Positions 1 to 12,876 of a DNA stretch of 64,000 bases are shown here, piece after piece. Both the position numbers and the translations under genes were made by a program. Origin of the DNA: Temnothorax longispinosus. Taxonomy: Eukaryota > Arthropoda > Insecta > Hymenoptera > Formicidae. Below the pieces are notes generated by a model. The model saw only the letters and a list, made by a program, of their open reading frames with translations, was not told the DNA's origin and made no database searches. Position 1 is the first letter of the stretch. Each line of letters starts with the position of its first letter. Where the stretch lies: positions 1,592,798 to 1,656,797 of the forward strand of contig NC_092369.1 of NCBI RefSeq assembly GCF_030848805.1. The letters run 5' to 3'.

Positions 1-2339
1 TCTTACTGTAAATGCGTCTTTATGTGCCAATATTATCAACGGAGTTTGGTGACATTCCGAGAGTTATGGTGTATATTCTAATGCGACATGAGCGTTTTTG
101 ATGGTGAAAAGTAATTTTTCTAATCTCTCGAAAATGGTCTACTCTTTCATCGAGCTCTACTTTTGCGAATCTATCGGTAAAAGTGATTTTGATGAGAAAT
201 TCGATGCTCTATACGAATCCGATAATAGTTTTTGCATTGTTTTAAATTTTTTATATTTTTGGAGTGACAAAAGTGAAAAACGACATTCGGGGCAAAGTCG
301 ACATCACACACCGTTTTGTCGGTTCCCAATAACAAACGATGCTTGTCGCATGCAGCCGTATGGCTCGTGACAAATGTGTGCGCACGTTTACGCGCAAATT
401 TACTTGTATAAATTGTTTTTCAGACTAGAGTTTATTTCTGTACTTTCTAAATACACAATGTATGTTTAGTTTCAGACAATAAAAAAAAAGTTCCAGATCA
501 AATTGTGTCGATCAGGCAGTGTCGAGTTTGCCTCGGCATTTTTCTATTTGAAAATTTGTTTACGCGTCACTTTTCCTTTCTTGGGGGCAAAACTAACCGA
601 CGTACAGCAAAACTGCCTTAAGCAATTTTGTACTTGAACTCTTTAAATGTGTACCATTAAATTTGCTTAAAAATTTTAATTAATTGTTGAAAATTGTCTT
701 TGAAAAAATCATGTCGAGTTTGCCCCGATCTCTCCTACACACACACATGCTAAACACCGTGGCAGCGACAACTCCAAAAAAAATTTTTTTTAAGAAAACA
801 AAGCTTTCTCTATGAGGAAGCAAAAAGAATCTATCTTACAATTAGCGTATCACGAAACAGGACTACGATACGTCCCAAAAATATTTTAATTCTATAATCT
901 TACAGTGGGTTTAAAAGTATTTAACTTTTTTTAATGTTTATTATACTTTCTCTTTTTATTTGGCACAATTTTATGATTTTAACACTTTTTTTTAAAAACA
1001 TTTTTAACATTTCTAAAATTATGAAATGTTGTACAAGACTAATACATGTTACACGGCACACGTATTTTGTATTTTTGATTGGATATATTAAAACAATTTC
1101 GTACAACAGATTTTTTCAATAATGTATAACAGTTTTTCATACTGACGTGTGCACTTGGCACGTTTCCTTCTTTTTTTCAAAGATTTTTTATTAATAATAT
1201 CTACATTTTCTGCTGCTCAGAAAGCAAAACTAGAGACAATTTTCTTATGCAATAGGGCCCCCTACTATCGATTGAACCTATTATAAATTTAATCAGTCCA
1301 GCCATTATTGAGATCCGATAATTGTACTTCACAGTTCAACCAAGCGGCTTGAATATAGATGCTTGGCTTGTCTTGCCGCTGCCGCGCATATACTTGGCGC
1401 GAGACATAGCCATGCCTTTTGAACGTGCTTGTCATCAAGTTACATTTGTATAATATACGTGAGAATCAACATTATTTTAACTGTAAATATTATTTTAATG
1501 ACGTCAATTTATTGAAATTAATAATCGCTTTTTAAGCTGTCAAAATTTTGCGGAACTTGCATATATAAGGTCCTTATTGTTTATTAGATATGCATAAGTA
1601 ATTACATTTTACCAATGACTTTGATCTTGTGCCCAAGTAGAAATTCAACCAGTTTTTAGCCAATAATTGACCAGGAATCATGGCCAACAATTACTAGCTA
1701 GTTTCTAATTACTAACTAGTTTGACTTGTAATAATAATTACAAGTTTTCTTTCGTAATTGTATCAAGATGGAAAATTTAGAGCTTGTTTCCTTTATTATG
1801 AATACACACGTGATTGCAATAGATTTTTAATCATTTCTATAAAAATGTCTAAAAATTTATGGTACTCGAGATGATTAAAAAAGAAGAGAAATATTTTGAA
1901 TTAAAAATACGTCGTAACAATTTGTTACAAAGAGTACCTATAATTAATCGGCGAAATTGGGTGATTTCTTTACTTTTATCAAACAAATGTTTTATGTGAA
2001 AAATCGTATTTTCCGTTAAAAATAATGAAATACTTGTAGCGTGGAATATCAAGTATTGGGAGTAATTGTAATAATAGTATCAAAAATCCAAAATGGCGGA
2101 TCCACAAATGCGGTTACATAGAGCTGAAATGGAGAAACGTTGTTTCTGAATGAAAAGAGGATATATAAATATTATAAATGTTACATAATACGATGAAATA
2201 CGTGTAAAATAATTTAAAAAAAATACTTTTATATATAATGACAATAAATGTAAACGTCTGTAAAAATAGATTAACAATAGATGAAAATATATAAAGGCTC
2301 TCTTGAATAAAATAAAAAGACATTTACAAATTTGACAAT
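1..2339. other. AT-rich stretch, no gene recognised
   Basis: No open frame here looks like a protein I know; all are short and low-complexity. A phrase resembling GTCGAGTTTGCC occurs near 516 and again near 713, so part of 500-735 may be an old repeat. Bases 735-826 carry a fragment ending in the GAGGAAGC motif of the repeat family seen at 4.7, 27.4, 39.6 and 54.5 kb. Nothing else can be supported. Confidence 0.4.
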
Positions 2340-2480
2340 AGGAGCCAGGCGCGGCAATTAATACGTTATATATTTTATTATAATTTGGACAAATAAAATT
2401 ATTAGCGTATGTTTCGACCCTTTCTTTGGGTCATCTTCAGCGCATAACGGTAGTAAATTATAAATTAGCTTACACAAGTC
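2340..2480. mobile_element. Possible Penelope-like element terminal fragment
   Basis: The stretch at 2415-2445 has the inverted phrase GACCC...GGGTC followed by ATCTTCAG. A similar layout, a complementary pair around a phrase beginning TTTCG, occurs at 36105-36150 and at 47850-47880. The last copy is at the 3' side of a recognisable Penelope-like element, so I infer that this is a terminal scrap of a related element. There is no coding remnant beside it. Confidence 0.35.
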
Positions 2481-4273
2481 GGACGTTAACGCAGTCAATC
2501 AGTTTAACCAGAGTTAAAGATGAAGTAGATGGTCGATAAATTTTATCGTCGTTTCTCACAAATAAAAGTAATGGCATATGTAGGCTAAATAGATTAAATT
2601 ATATATTATTTTTGCTTTTGGACAATCACGAATTTTTATGTCATCACCACACTGCATAAACATAATTCATATATATGTGTTGTTTGAAAATTAATATTTT
2701 CCGGCATGTAATAATGCTGAACCATAAAACTCCTCGACATCTTTGTCATCTTTTGTACAAACTATTGGACGTGATATAATTTTACTATAAATGCCATACA
2801 TGTTACAAGAAATTATCGTAAAAGATACATTTGCTGCCAATTTTCACACTTGTAAATTATTTAATGTGTAGAGTACGTATACATTATTTTCTGCCAAACA
2901 TATCCTTAAATTTCTCAAGTATCACGTTGTAATGAATTACACAGGATGTCAGTTGCGTGTATTAGCAAATCATGTTTTAATACGACAACATTGTTAGGTT
3001 TGTCACTTGACGTAAATCCTTAATAATTTATCAAGTTTTATCAAGAGTTTATCCGTGCAATCATTTTTCTGTTTATTATTTAATTGTTTCATTGTAGCCA
3101 ATATTTCAATAATTGAAGTTCAATATTATGAAAATGTAAAAAAAAAACAGATGATTCAAGTAATCTTCCGAGTCTTAAAAAATCAAGTCTGTATAAAAAA
3201 ATCTATGAGCTCACGTAAAAATTGTTTTATCCGCAATCATTCGAAAAATCTAACATGCACTAAAAGAGCATTGAAACACTACATTCGTAAAAAAAAAGCA
3301 ACTTTTATGCAAGAATAGATAAAAGAATATTTTTTACTATTTCATGTGTCCTACATATTATATAATGACATTTTTTTACTAGACTGGACAGAATGTTTAC
3401 AACAAACGTGTCTAGTTAAGCGTACGATTTTTTTATTGGACAATTAATTTTTGAAAAACACGTAACAAAGTAAAAAAAATTTTCAATTAAATTTCAAACT
3501 TTCTTTTAAAACTGCGCCATTTTGTTAAAAATTTATATTTCAAATAATCCGTACGCTCAACTAAAACTACATTCGTATAGTTAAAAATGACACCAAATTT
3601 TTTTATTTTAGACATTTCGTTCTGACGGAACATGCTGAGCGCCCGCGCACCTACAATTTTTTTGCAGAGGTACACCGTGGTACCATACGCTAAAGGCGCA
3701 ACGCTTGATATTTTTCAACAATTTTTTAGCAATATATTCAATATATGTGTACTTAAGAAATAAAAAAACAATTTCATTAAATTTATTATTTCTCGCAAAA
3801 AAAATTTCACGAAAATAGCATTCTTTTTCTCAGGTTCCTTCCTAGAATCTCCGGGGGGCTCCCGAGAGGCTCCCAACCATGTTGGGATACAATAAATGCG
3901 ACAACTATTTACTTTTATTAATAGTTGTTAATAATTCACCCGCACGTGTTTCAATCAAGTCGACGTACAAGGTCTCTAACGGTGCAGAAAACCAAGGCAC
4001 ACATGTTTTATAAAAAAGAAAACGTCCTCTAGGCCGATTTTTGTGAAAAATACACTTAAAAAATAAAATATTACGTGTGTAAACAGTTTACGACAATAAG
4101 GGACGTCAAATGTTTAAAGAGCCAGAGGCACGGCGGTTTCCGTTATCTGCGCAAGCTGAACTTGTGCAGGGATTATTTTTTTGTAACGTGGAAACATTTT
4201 GGGGGGTGCCGCAAAAAAATTTTAAAACATTTTTTTGTCGAGTAAATAAAAATCACTAATATATATATATATA
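2481..4273. other. AT-rich stretch, no gene recognised
   Basis: Short open frames only, for example 3055-3318, all lysine/phenylalanine-rich and without a recognisable domain. A GC-richer patch with CTCCGGGGGGCTCC at about 3850 stands out but I cannot assign it. Confidence 0.35.
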
Positions 4274-4600
4274 CTAGATTTTTCGCCCGCGTTTCGCGCG
4301 GGCTCAAAATCTATTCCCCTCTCCCCAAACTCACTCATTACGTAGGAGCACCACGAGAACCCCATAAAACCCACGTTTTGGTACCACGTTCATCAAAATC
4401 ATCAACAAAAAATTAGAAAAATTTTGGCAGATATGAATATGAAAATCTCCGTACTTGAAACTTGAAGAACGTACTGATTTAAATATGAGCAGTTGATATT
4501 GCTTCACAAATTGCTTAGTTGAGGTAGTATGTATTTGAGTACATATACTCAAAGAAACAATTTTATCCATCTACGTAAAATAAGAAATATCTAATTTAAA
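4274..4600 (-). mobile_element. Helitron 3' end (opposite end not located)
   Basis: Read on the minus strand, a GC hairpin (GCCCGCG...CGCGGGC, 4285-4303) is followed after a few bases by CTAG (4274-4277) and then a T. This is the hallmark of a Helitron 3' terminus inserted into an AT dinucleotide: a short palindrome, then CTRR. The body extends to the right on the + strand; I could not find the TC-starting 5' end, so the right boundary given is only nominal. A hairpin of nearly the same sequence is at 44902-44920. Confidence 0.6.
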
Positions 4601-4678
4601 AATCTGTACGTATTAAGGTATCACTAAAACCTTAAAACGGATACAATAACATTATTCACAATACAATATAAAAGATGT

Positions 4679-4938
4679 TAAAAAAGTGTGCAAATTAGAA
4701 ACTTGCGCACATTGCTTCCTCATCATTACAGATCGCTACTATATTGCTCCCATTTTATTTTGCTCATAAAGCTTCCTCCATGAGGAAGCTTGTATTTTAT
4801 TTGATGCATACGTATTAGTATTTATTAGTTTGGCTTCCTCATGGAGGAAGCTTTATGAACAAAATAAAATACGAGCAATGATAGCAATCTGTAATGATGA
4901 AGAAGCAATGTGCAAGTTTCTAATTTGCACACTTTTTT
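4679..4938. repeat. Foldback (inverted repeat) of the GAGGAAGC family
   Basis: The two halves are reverse complements: the left starts GTGTGCAAATTAGAAACTTG and runs through GCTTCCTCCATGAGGAAGC, and the right mirrors it down to CAAGTTTCTAATTTGCACAC. The AT-rich centre is about 4788-4832. There are no coding signs. The same two motifs recur at 27.4, 40.9 and 55.4 kb. Confidence 0.75.
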
Positions 4939-5019
4939 AAATTTTTAATTTAACTTTTTTATAAATTGAAAAAGGGTCAGCTTAGTAGCACAAGTGGGGT
5001 TTTACAGTTGACGCAATGT

Positions 5020-5360
5020 CAAATCAATGTTGACTTTAAGAGTTCAGGCTACATGGTTTATATATGGACTTCGCATATGGACCTTTGATCGCGTATAAAG
5101 CTGGTATATAAAATAGGGATAGAAAAGACTGAAGAATATAATAGACGTAGAAATAACCTAATATCTAAAAATTTGCGGAAGTTAAAGCTGCCACAGACAT
5201 TTTTTAAAAAATTCAATATTTTATTTAAAAAATGAACCCCTTTTCTGATCATCGCTAAATACAATACCAATTTTCTTTTAATGATGCTCTACATTTACAA
5301 AAAAATTGAGCCCGATATCTCAAACGTTGCAGAAGTTAAAGCAGCCATGGACATCAAATC

Positions 5361-5400
<40 letters not shown>

Positions 5401-5430
5401 CATTTTGTAAAAAACATAGCTTTCTCTATG
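5020..5430. repeat. Dispersed AT-rich repeat with (CA)n core
   Basis: Phrases such as GACCTTTGATCGCGTATAAA and a polypurine run ending GAAGAATATAATAGA recur, direct or inverted, at 28.1-28.3 kb and 39.6-40.7 kb. A (CA)n tract lies at 5364-5397, and the block ends in TTTCTCTATGAGAAAGC. It appears to be the non-array part of the same repeat family as the neighbouring foldback. Confidence 0.6.
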
Positions 5431-5484
5431 AGAAAGCAATATATAAAAACTAGTCATACGTGTCAAAAACTGGTTCCATATTAA

Positions 5485-6553
5485 CTGCTAATATATCAAG
5501 GGAGGTGTCTGAAAAAGTCACAATAGATATTGTTGAATTCTTATAAAAAGCAGTAAAGGGAAATAAATATATTTTAATCACACAAAATCAATAGATAAAA
5601 TTCTGCATAACATATCCATATTACTAAATATTACGTATATATTACATACCAGATATTAACAGCACAACGAGATAGCTAATATATGATTATTAATAAATTC
5701 CTCTTCACTTTTAGTTTACGTAAGAGATTGTTATGTGATTAAAGAAGCAACATATTTGATGAAACAATGAAAAAAGTTATTAGAATTTTTAAAATAAAAT
5801 AAATTAAAACTAGCGTTTATCATTTACAATCAAATAGATTATTAAAAAGTTTACATCAAGTATTAACGAAATATTAGCAAAATATTTAAAACCTTATATT
5901 ATTCAAGAGCAAAATAATTAAAATTTGTTTTCTAAATGCTGCTGTAATGTTTTTGTGTAATACTTAACATCATAGAGGTACAAAGATATCCTCTTACGAC
6001 TTAGGTAATGTTTAACTGAAAATCACGTTTGTCCTTTATACATGTAGAAATACGACAAAGAATCATGTTATATATATATTTTATCTTTGAAAAATAAAAA
6101 CTTAAAATAAAATTGTGAGTACTGTTTTAATATCCCTTTTATAATCTGCGTAATTCTTTTTATAAATTTTTATGAATAATTACATAAACAAAATTATCTT
6201 AAAAATTATCTAAATAAATCGCGACAATCGTGTCATCTTTTATCTAGCAGAATTAAAAACAAAAGCACCTATATCTAATCTAAGATAAATTTACGGATTT
6301 TTATCTTATTGTTAGCTTCATCTCAGATTATTTTGAAATCATCTACGGCAAACACTGCTGATACAGAGTGAATCTATTGTTCTTCCTTGGAGTGTAATGT
6401 TAATACGTTATAAGTTATAAAAGATTATTATAAGAATACATATTTTGAAAAACGACAAATTTTCTAAATTTTTGAGCTGAGCTTTTTTATAGTAAAACCT
6501 GCTATAAATTAACTTTTTTAAATTGAAACCTGCTATAACGTAACTGCTCTTAC

Positions 6554-6588
<35 letters not shown>

Positions 6589-7036
6589 AGCCATGTGTCA
6601 TCGTTATACAGTATATATTTTCATAATAAATATGGTCATAATTTATATGGTGAACAAATATATCATACTTGTATAAACATTTCAATAATTTTTTCAGAGA
6701 TTTGATTAAAATATATATACAAATTATTTTGTAACATTTTTTTATTGTACGTCTCTCTCTCTCCCCCCATCTTTCTCTCTCGCAAGTAAAATGTGAGTTA
6801 TGTCCGTGCACTTGATTTCTAAACTTCTCTCATAAATTTTCCGAAGCCTGTTTTACGTGAAATCTTCTAAAATGTTTATACTAACACGTAGCGTTGCTTT
6901 ATAACTTCGCAAAATCTCTTTAGAATAGTCGAATATTTATTTTTATCTGCCTTATACAAGAACAAAAATGCACATGTTTGCTCTAGTGAAATGAGCTGTT
7001 CAGGCAGGGTGCGCCTATCTGTCTATCCATATGTAA
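5485..7036. other. AT-rich stretch with GA microsatellite
   Basis: No gene is visible. A (GA)n tract lies at 6556-6590 and a TC-rich tract at about 6752-6782. Confidence 0.35.
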
Positions 7037-7790
7037 ATGCCGTGCGTACATCGCGCACATTTACCCTACGTCGTATTTCATGAGAGTAGGGAGAGATCTG
7101 TTATTGATCCTTTCTCCTCGCGCGCCGGTTCCCTCCCTTTCTACGCGGCACGGGCAGAACGTCGTTCACCAGCTTTTCATGGCAAGAGCTCGCAGCGTAG
7201 TGAGAGCCTCTCTCGTTGGGAGCCTTTGTCGTATATCGACGAAAGAGACGACGGGTGGCTGAGGGAGAGATCGCCGGGAAGTAACGTGGCTGCGCAGCAA
7301 ACAGGGCCAAAGCACAGGGCACGGAGACAGCCGAGCACGACCGAGGTCGCGAGCGTCGACCGAATGAGTCTCTCTCTCCCTCCCTCTCTCTCTCTCTCTC
7401 TCTTTCTCTTTCTCTCCCTCTCTCTACTCAGCGCTGAGGTCCAGTACCAGTACTTCAGTGTGTGCACAGCGGCCGGCCGGCGTGCATGATTGTTAATAGT
7501 AGTGTTGTGTTCTTGAAATTGAGCGCTTTTCACGCGAAATCGCTCTTCCGTCGTGCTTATTTTTATCGATGTTCGTACGAAGCGAAAGCTAAATTCGACG
7601 ATCAGGCGACGTTGTCTTTGTGTTTCGAACGGCGCCGGGCCTCAGGGCCCGGTGGCTCTCGTTTCCGCTCAGATCAACTCCAGGAAGCATGCGATCATAG
7701 AGCTTGCAGGCTTATCCCGGAGACGAGCCGGCTGCGATGTCTATACGGGCGTTACCCTTCGGCGGCAGTTTGCCTCGCGTAATAATCATC
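7037..7790 (+). promoter_or_regulatory. GC/CpG-rich block, candidate promoter and 5' UTR
   Basis: This is among the longest GC- and CpG-rich non-repetitive stretches in the window. A long (TC)n tract (7371-7430), the kind of sequence that GAGA-type factors bind, precedes an arthropod-style initiator TCAGT near 7455. A CpG-rich transcribed-looking segment follows to about 7790. Several frames stay open through it but none resembles a known protein, which fits GC-rich untranslated sequence. Its position upstream of the + strand PDE7 exons makes it a candidate distal promoter or first exon for that gene. The link is inference; it could serve another transcript. Confidence 0.4.
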
Positions 7791-8302
7791 ACGAATCTTT
7801 GTACGACGAAAGTCAATACTTTCTCAAATCAACGAAAATATATTCTCGAGAAAAGAGAGAGGAAGCAAGAGACAGAATACAAGAGAAAAACAAAGAAAGA
7901 GAAAAAAAGAAGCACACAAAGTATCATCGTACCGAAGGGTCAAGTTGCACCAAGATAACATTATGAGGCAGCAAATTAAAAATCCTGGACAAAGAGCTTC
8001 AGTAAAAAACTCAAAAAAAAATACTGCAGATTTATTTGTCATACAAGATCAATCGAGAAGAATTCTTAAATTCGTGATTAGCACAGAGTGTAGATAGATA
8101 TCATTCTTTGATAATTTGCAAATTGAATTACAATCATGTTTATGCAGGGCGTAGTTATGGATAGTATAGTGGGAGTTAATCGTGGCTAGAGGAAGAAAGG
8201 AAAAGAGTATTAGAGGAAGATAGATAAATATAGTACGAAGGAGGAGAGGAATAGGAGGAAAGGAAGAGAGAAGGAGAGAAAAGCGCGAGAACGGGGAGAG
8301 AG

Positions 8303-8309
8303 AGGGAAA

Positions 8310-8348
<39 letters not shown>
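8303..8348. repeat. (GA)n microsatellite
   Basis: An uninterrupted AG tract at the end of a purine-rich block that starts near 8190. Confidence 0.9.
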
Positions 8349-8351
<3 letters not shown>

Positions 8352-8728
8352 AATCTACATAGAAGTTTTATACGATCTGTTTCTAACGACCTCATAAAAG
8401 ATGTGTATAGAAAATAATATGACTCTAAGAATACATATAATTCAAATGGATAATGATGAAGGCAAAACACACGCCGTGATTAAATAAATTTAAATTAATT
8501 AACATTAAAAAACGCCCCACGTAGTATCATTTTAAACACTACGGCAAATAGTATAAAGCTGTAAAGTGTCTCATATATACGTAATCTTTAGTATAAATTT
8601 TTTAATGTTTAGAAACGTATTATATGTTTGTGTTATATTACAGTACACTGTACGGTACACTATATATACATGCGGTTATGTGCCATCACATGGTACAACC
8701 TACAAACTTAATCCATTACGCGCACGCG

Positions 8729-8740
8729 CACGCACACACA

Positions 8741-8772
<32 letters not shown>
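8729..8772. repeat. (CA)n microsatellite
   Basis: CA dinucleotide run flanked by alternating CG/CA (potential Z-DNA sequence) on both sides. Confidence 0.9.
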
Positions 8773-8775
<3 letters not shown>

Positions 8776-8857
8776 GCGCGCGCGCATACGCATGCACTCA
8801 TACACGCAAACCTATAGATAGATATAAATAAAACTAACTAAAAAATATTAGTATTTG

Positions 8858-9530
8858 GAAAAATATTTTTAATTTAAGGAAGTATTCTAGTTTGAAAGGT
8901 CGTAAAAAAAGATATTTTTGAAGAATTTTTTGTAAGGAAGTAGAAAAAGCGAATAACGTTAAACTTTGTATATTTTTTTAAGAACATATATTTTAAAAAC
9001 ATATTTTTATTTTCTAAGTAATAAAAATAAGTACGAAAAACATTTTTCTTTTTTATGTTATATCTATCTTAGTCAATATTAGGAGCTCGCAAGTAAAAAT
9101 GCATATGGACGGTAAATGATTTCTGTTCTAGGCATGTGAAACGCAAGAACCAAAAATTTTCTTATTCAGGAGAAGTGCATCTGAACTAAAACTAAACCAA
9201 TATTTTGATTCTGGATAAAATAGCGACATTTCTTCTGAATAAGAAAATTTTTCATTTTACGTTTAGATACCTAGAGCAGCTAGAAATTATTTACACTGTC
9301 TACATGCGTTTTTTCTTGAAAATTCTTAGTAACCAAGATACAGCATAAAAAAGTAAAGCGTTTTTGTTATTTAAAAAATAAAAGTACATTCTTAAAATAA
9401 GACTTAAAAAACATACAAAGTTTAACATTATTCGCTTTTTTCATTTTCCTACAAAAAATTCCTGAAAAATATCTTTTTCACAACCTTTCAAAACAGAATA
9501 CCCCCTTAAAAAATATCAAAATAATTTTTA
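8858..9530. repeat. Long inverted repeat (foldback element)
   Basis: The left arm, with AAGGAAGTATTCTAGTTTGAAAGG and a run of GATATTTTTGAAGAATTTTT, is mirrored on the right by AATTCCTGAAAAATATC and CCTTTCAAAACAGAATAC. The inner arms (AAAATTTTCTTATTCAG / CTGAATAAGAAAATTTT) close at about 9155-9253. The arms have diverged noticeably, so the element is old. No coding content. Confidence 0.7.
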
Positions 9531-10020
9531 ATTTGAAAAATATGTTTTTAAATTTATAAAATATTATTTGCATATTTTAATTCTTTCACATATTACTTGA
9601 TTTATTTACGTTATAGAAAATACCGCAATGACCACACTCACACTATAAATATCCCCTCATGCTTATAATGTTTTTTATTTTTATTACATTATTAATTTAC
9701 GATTATTTACCGTTTCTTAATTTGTGATATTTTTAATACAATTCACTATTATGAATGTTATAAATATTAATGATTTGATATTAATACTCTCTCTCTCTCT
9801 CTCTCTCTTCTCTCTTTTCTTTAAAAATTTCTGTAAAAAACTTGGGTATGTAAAATCATATTTTTTGGATAGGTTTACTTGTATCTATCTACAGGTGCGT
9901 ACGTTCGTGCATGTGCGTGTATATGTAATAAATTTAGGTTTATCAGGCTCAAGGCTGTACCAGGTGATTGTGGCCAAAATATTAGACTCATGTACTGATC
10001 CACGTGTTTCGATATTTATT

Positions 10021-10938
10021 ATAGGCCAGTCATATTAGACATCAAACCTTCCACGTAATCTTCCCAGGTTGCAACCACCATAAATCGCTTTAATTTAAGG
10101 TGCTATAAGTAGGATTTATTTTGCTTCGCAAAATTAACGCGCAATAAAAAGTTATTAACAATATTATCAACAAAAAACGCGATTTTTTTTTTCTCAAATA
10201 TTTCGAAAACTAAGCAAGATAGCAAGATTTACGTGATTTTTTGAATTATTATTGAACCATATTACAAAAAATGGCTTTGCAATATGGTTCAATAATAATG
10301 CGAAAAATCACAAATTTTAATAAAAAATAATTATTTTAGTGTAAAACAAGCGTTTTCCGACCTGTGCGCACGATTGGATAACTGCGCGTCAATAAAAAAA
10401 TCAACGTTTGTCGTACGAAAAAAATACAAATTTCGTCCACAACAAGATGCATACGATAAAATTTGTCTCAAATAAATTCTAAGGCCTGAAAACAGCGAAA
10501 AACTAAGACTATTCAAAAAAATCAAAATTTTTTGCTTACATAGCTAGAAACTAAAGAAAAAGGGTCTAAAAAATCGGTTTTGCATTATGAAAAGTATTCT
10601 TTATAGTTCTCAGATGATGTGTGATTTTTTGGGGATTTTTAATTCTATTTTAAATGACGGAAAAAATCACCGGCGCAACATCAAAAAAACGATGAAATCG
10701 AGGGTTTTCAAGATCCGAGTCCCGGACTTTGATGGCACGTGCAAGCTAAACGACTGACTTGACGATAAATGTTGTTCAGATTATTATTGTAGTTGATAGT
10801 ATTGTTAATAACTTTTTATTGCGCGTTAATTTTGCAAAGCAAAATCCTACTTATAGCACCTCAAATCAAAGCGATTCATGGTGATTGCAACCTGGGAAGA
10901 TTACGTGGAAGGTTTGATGTTTAATATGACTGGCCTAT
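10021..10938. mobile_element. MITE-like element with about 145-bp terminal inverted repeats
   Basis: It begins ATAGGCCAGTCATATTA and ends with the mirror TAATATGACTGGCCTAT. The arms continue through CTTCCACGTAATCTTCCCAGG and the AACTTTTTATTGCGCG phrase. A smaller hairpin with TGAACCATATTAC arms sits inside at about 10245-10305. There is no open frame of note, so it is non-autonomous. Superfamily not determined. Confidence 0.75.
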
Positions 10939-12074
10939 TATTTAAATATCTTGTTATGAGTTACAAATTATATGTTAGTGTATTATTATAAAAGATTAAG
11001 AATACTTTATTCTTTGCTGTATAAATAATGTTAACATTATTTACGTAAAAAAAACTTGTAACAAATAAATACTAAAAAATTTTGACATTTTAGTTCTTTG
11101 CGTGCCGTTAAAGAAATATAATATCTAAATATACCGCATATCAGACCGTAATATTTTATTTTACTTGATTATTCATACTTCTTAAATAATATCTCCTAAA
11201 ACAATCTTCGTGCATCGTTAGAATTTTGATTGCATTTAGTAAATATAAATAACACGTCTACTTTCTCATTATTTGTAAACGATTTGATTTTATATAGCTT
11301 AATACGTATACTGCTTTAACACAAAACTATTGTATGTTTTAACATTCTTATATGTATGCGCTCTATCTTAATAATATTTGTAAACAAAGATGTAAATATA
11401 TTTAAAATGATGGATCATTCAATTTATAATGTAAACAAAGCACAGGCAAAACATAAAAGTATTGAAACGTAAATAATGTTTCAAAAATTTTAATAGTATC
11501 TCTTAAACTAATAATTTTTTAAAAACATGATACTTTTTTGTAAAAAACAAAAAATTACATTAAATAATATTTTACACACGGATATTTTTGAATAAAATAT
11601 TTGAATGACTAAAAAATGTATAATTGCATTTTGCAGTTATATGCATGCGCATAAATGCATAACTCTCCCGTACCCTTGTATGGGGCAAAAATTCAGTTTA
11701 CATTTTATTTCTTTAATTGCATAAAAGTTGACTATTTGACTTTTACAAAAAGTAAACTTTTTAACTTTTTACTTATAACTTTCTAGATTATATTTATATG
11801 GTTTTTTTCCAAACGTTCGTTACTACACGTTTTAGATTAGACTTTAAAAATGTTAACGCGCATGATATCTATATCTGAGCGCGGCGTTCATGACGAGAGC
11901 AAATATATACAGTCGACACGACTGGCGTTGTTGACAAACCTAAGCTTTACTATGGCAGATCGAGGACGCGGTCGATGTCTCATTTGCTTATTGTTATAAA
12001 ACTGTGTTGATCTGAGAAAACTATGTGGCAACGCCGCACTAATACAGTGATACGCGTACAGGCATTAAAAACAA
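10939..12074. other. AT-rich stretch, no gene recognised
   Basis: Only very short frames; nothing recognisable. Confidence 0.35.
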
Positions 12075-12387
12075 TTTTTCCTAACGCGAGCGTGAAATGG
12101 GCCGCTTTTCACGCTTGTTTTGAGTGAGCAAAACGATCCATTTCGTAATGATGACGTAAGCGTTGAAACATGGAGCCATTTCTCAACTAGTGGAGAACGG
12201 AACGTGTAAAACAAGCGCGAAAAGCGGCCTGTTTCACACGCTCTTGTTAGGAAAAATAGTATAAACAACTCGTGGGAAGAGTGGTCGAGCCCAACGGAGT
12301 GTGATGGTCGCACTCGCTTCGTTCGTGCGACCAACTTCACACTCCGTCAGACGCGACCACTTTTTCCACTAGTTGTACAATATACTA
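12075..12387 (+). repeat. GC-rich double-hairpin repeat, copy 1
   Basis: Two adjacent palindromes. The first (12075-12256) has arms TTTTTCCTAACGCGAGCGTG and its mirror ending in GTTAGGAAAAA, with inner arms GGCCGCTTTTC / GAAAAGCGGCC. The second (12258-12387) has arms GTGGGAAGAGTGGTCG / CGACCACTTTTTCCAC around a CpG-rich loop. A second copy in reverse orientation is at 42149-42433. Both are far richer in CpG than their surroundings. Open frames across it are by-products of the palindromes. Confidence 0.8.
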
Positions 12388-12649
12388 TTAATCGCATTTC
12401 TAATGTCGATTATTTTTTTTTTGCAGTATGATATTCACGAAGTAACTGAAATCTTCATGATTGAGATATTGACAGTTGCCTTCTTTCGCTCTCTTTTCTT
12501 TTCTTTTCTCCTTTCCACATTTTCTATCTATCTTGAATATCATTAAAATATGTAAAACAATTTAATCAAACAATTTAATGCCTATCCACTCTTTAAAAAG
12601 TCGTGTTAAAGCGATGGAGTCATCTGTGTTTTACCGACAAAATGTTATT

Positions 12650-12876
12650 TTCGCATACGTGCCATTTTTTATTGGTTTTATAGAATTATAAATTCTTTTC
12701 CAGAATTAAAGTATACACCCAAACGGAGAAGGGACGAGTCAACTTTACGTTGAGAAAGAAAAAAATTATAGAAGTATATATAATTTTTTTTCTTTTGCGT
12801 GCATACCTTAATCCTGGAAAAGGATTTATAATTTTATAGAACCAATAAAAAATGACACGTACGAGAAACGTTGTTG
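12650..12876. mobile_element. Short MITE (about 227 bp)
   Basis: Terminal inverted repeats of about 70 bp: the left includes GCCATTTTTTATTGGTT, TATAGAATTATAAA and CTTTTCCAG; the right mirrors each in reverse order. The loop is purine-rich. Non-coding. Confidence 0.75.

Noticed and set aside
7037..7533. 150- and 118-codon frames in the GC-rich block
   Set aside because: Both strands are open through the TC tract, and the sequences are Ser/Arg/Leu low-complexity. More likely promoter or untranslated sequence.
12065..12340. 91-codon minus frame, also a 101-codon frame at 42166
   Set aside because: They are products of the same palindromic repeat in two orientations; no protein similarity.
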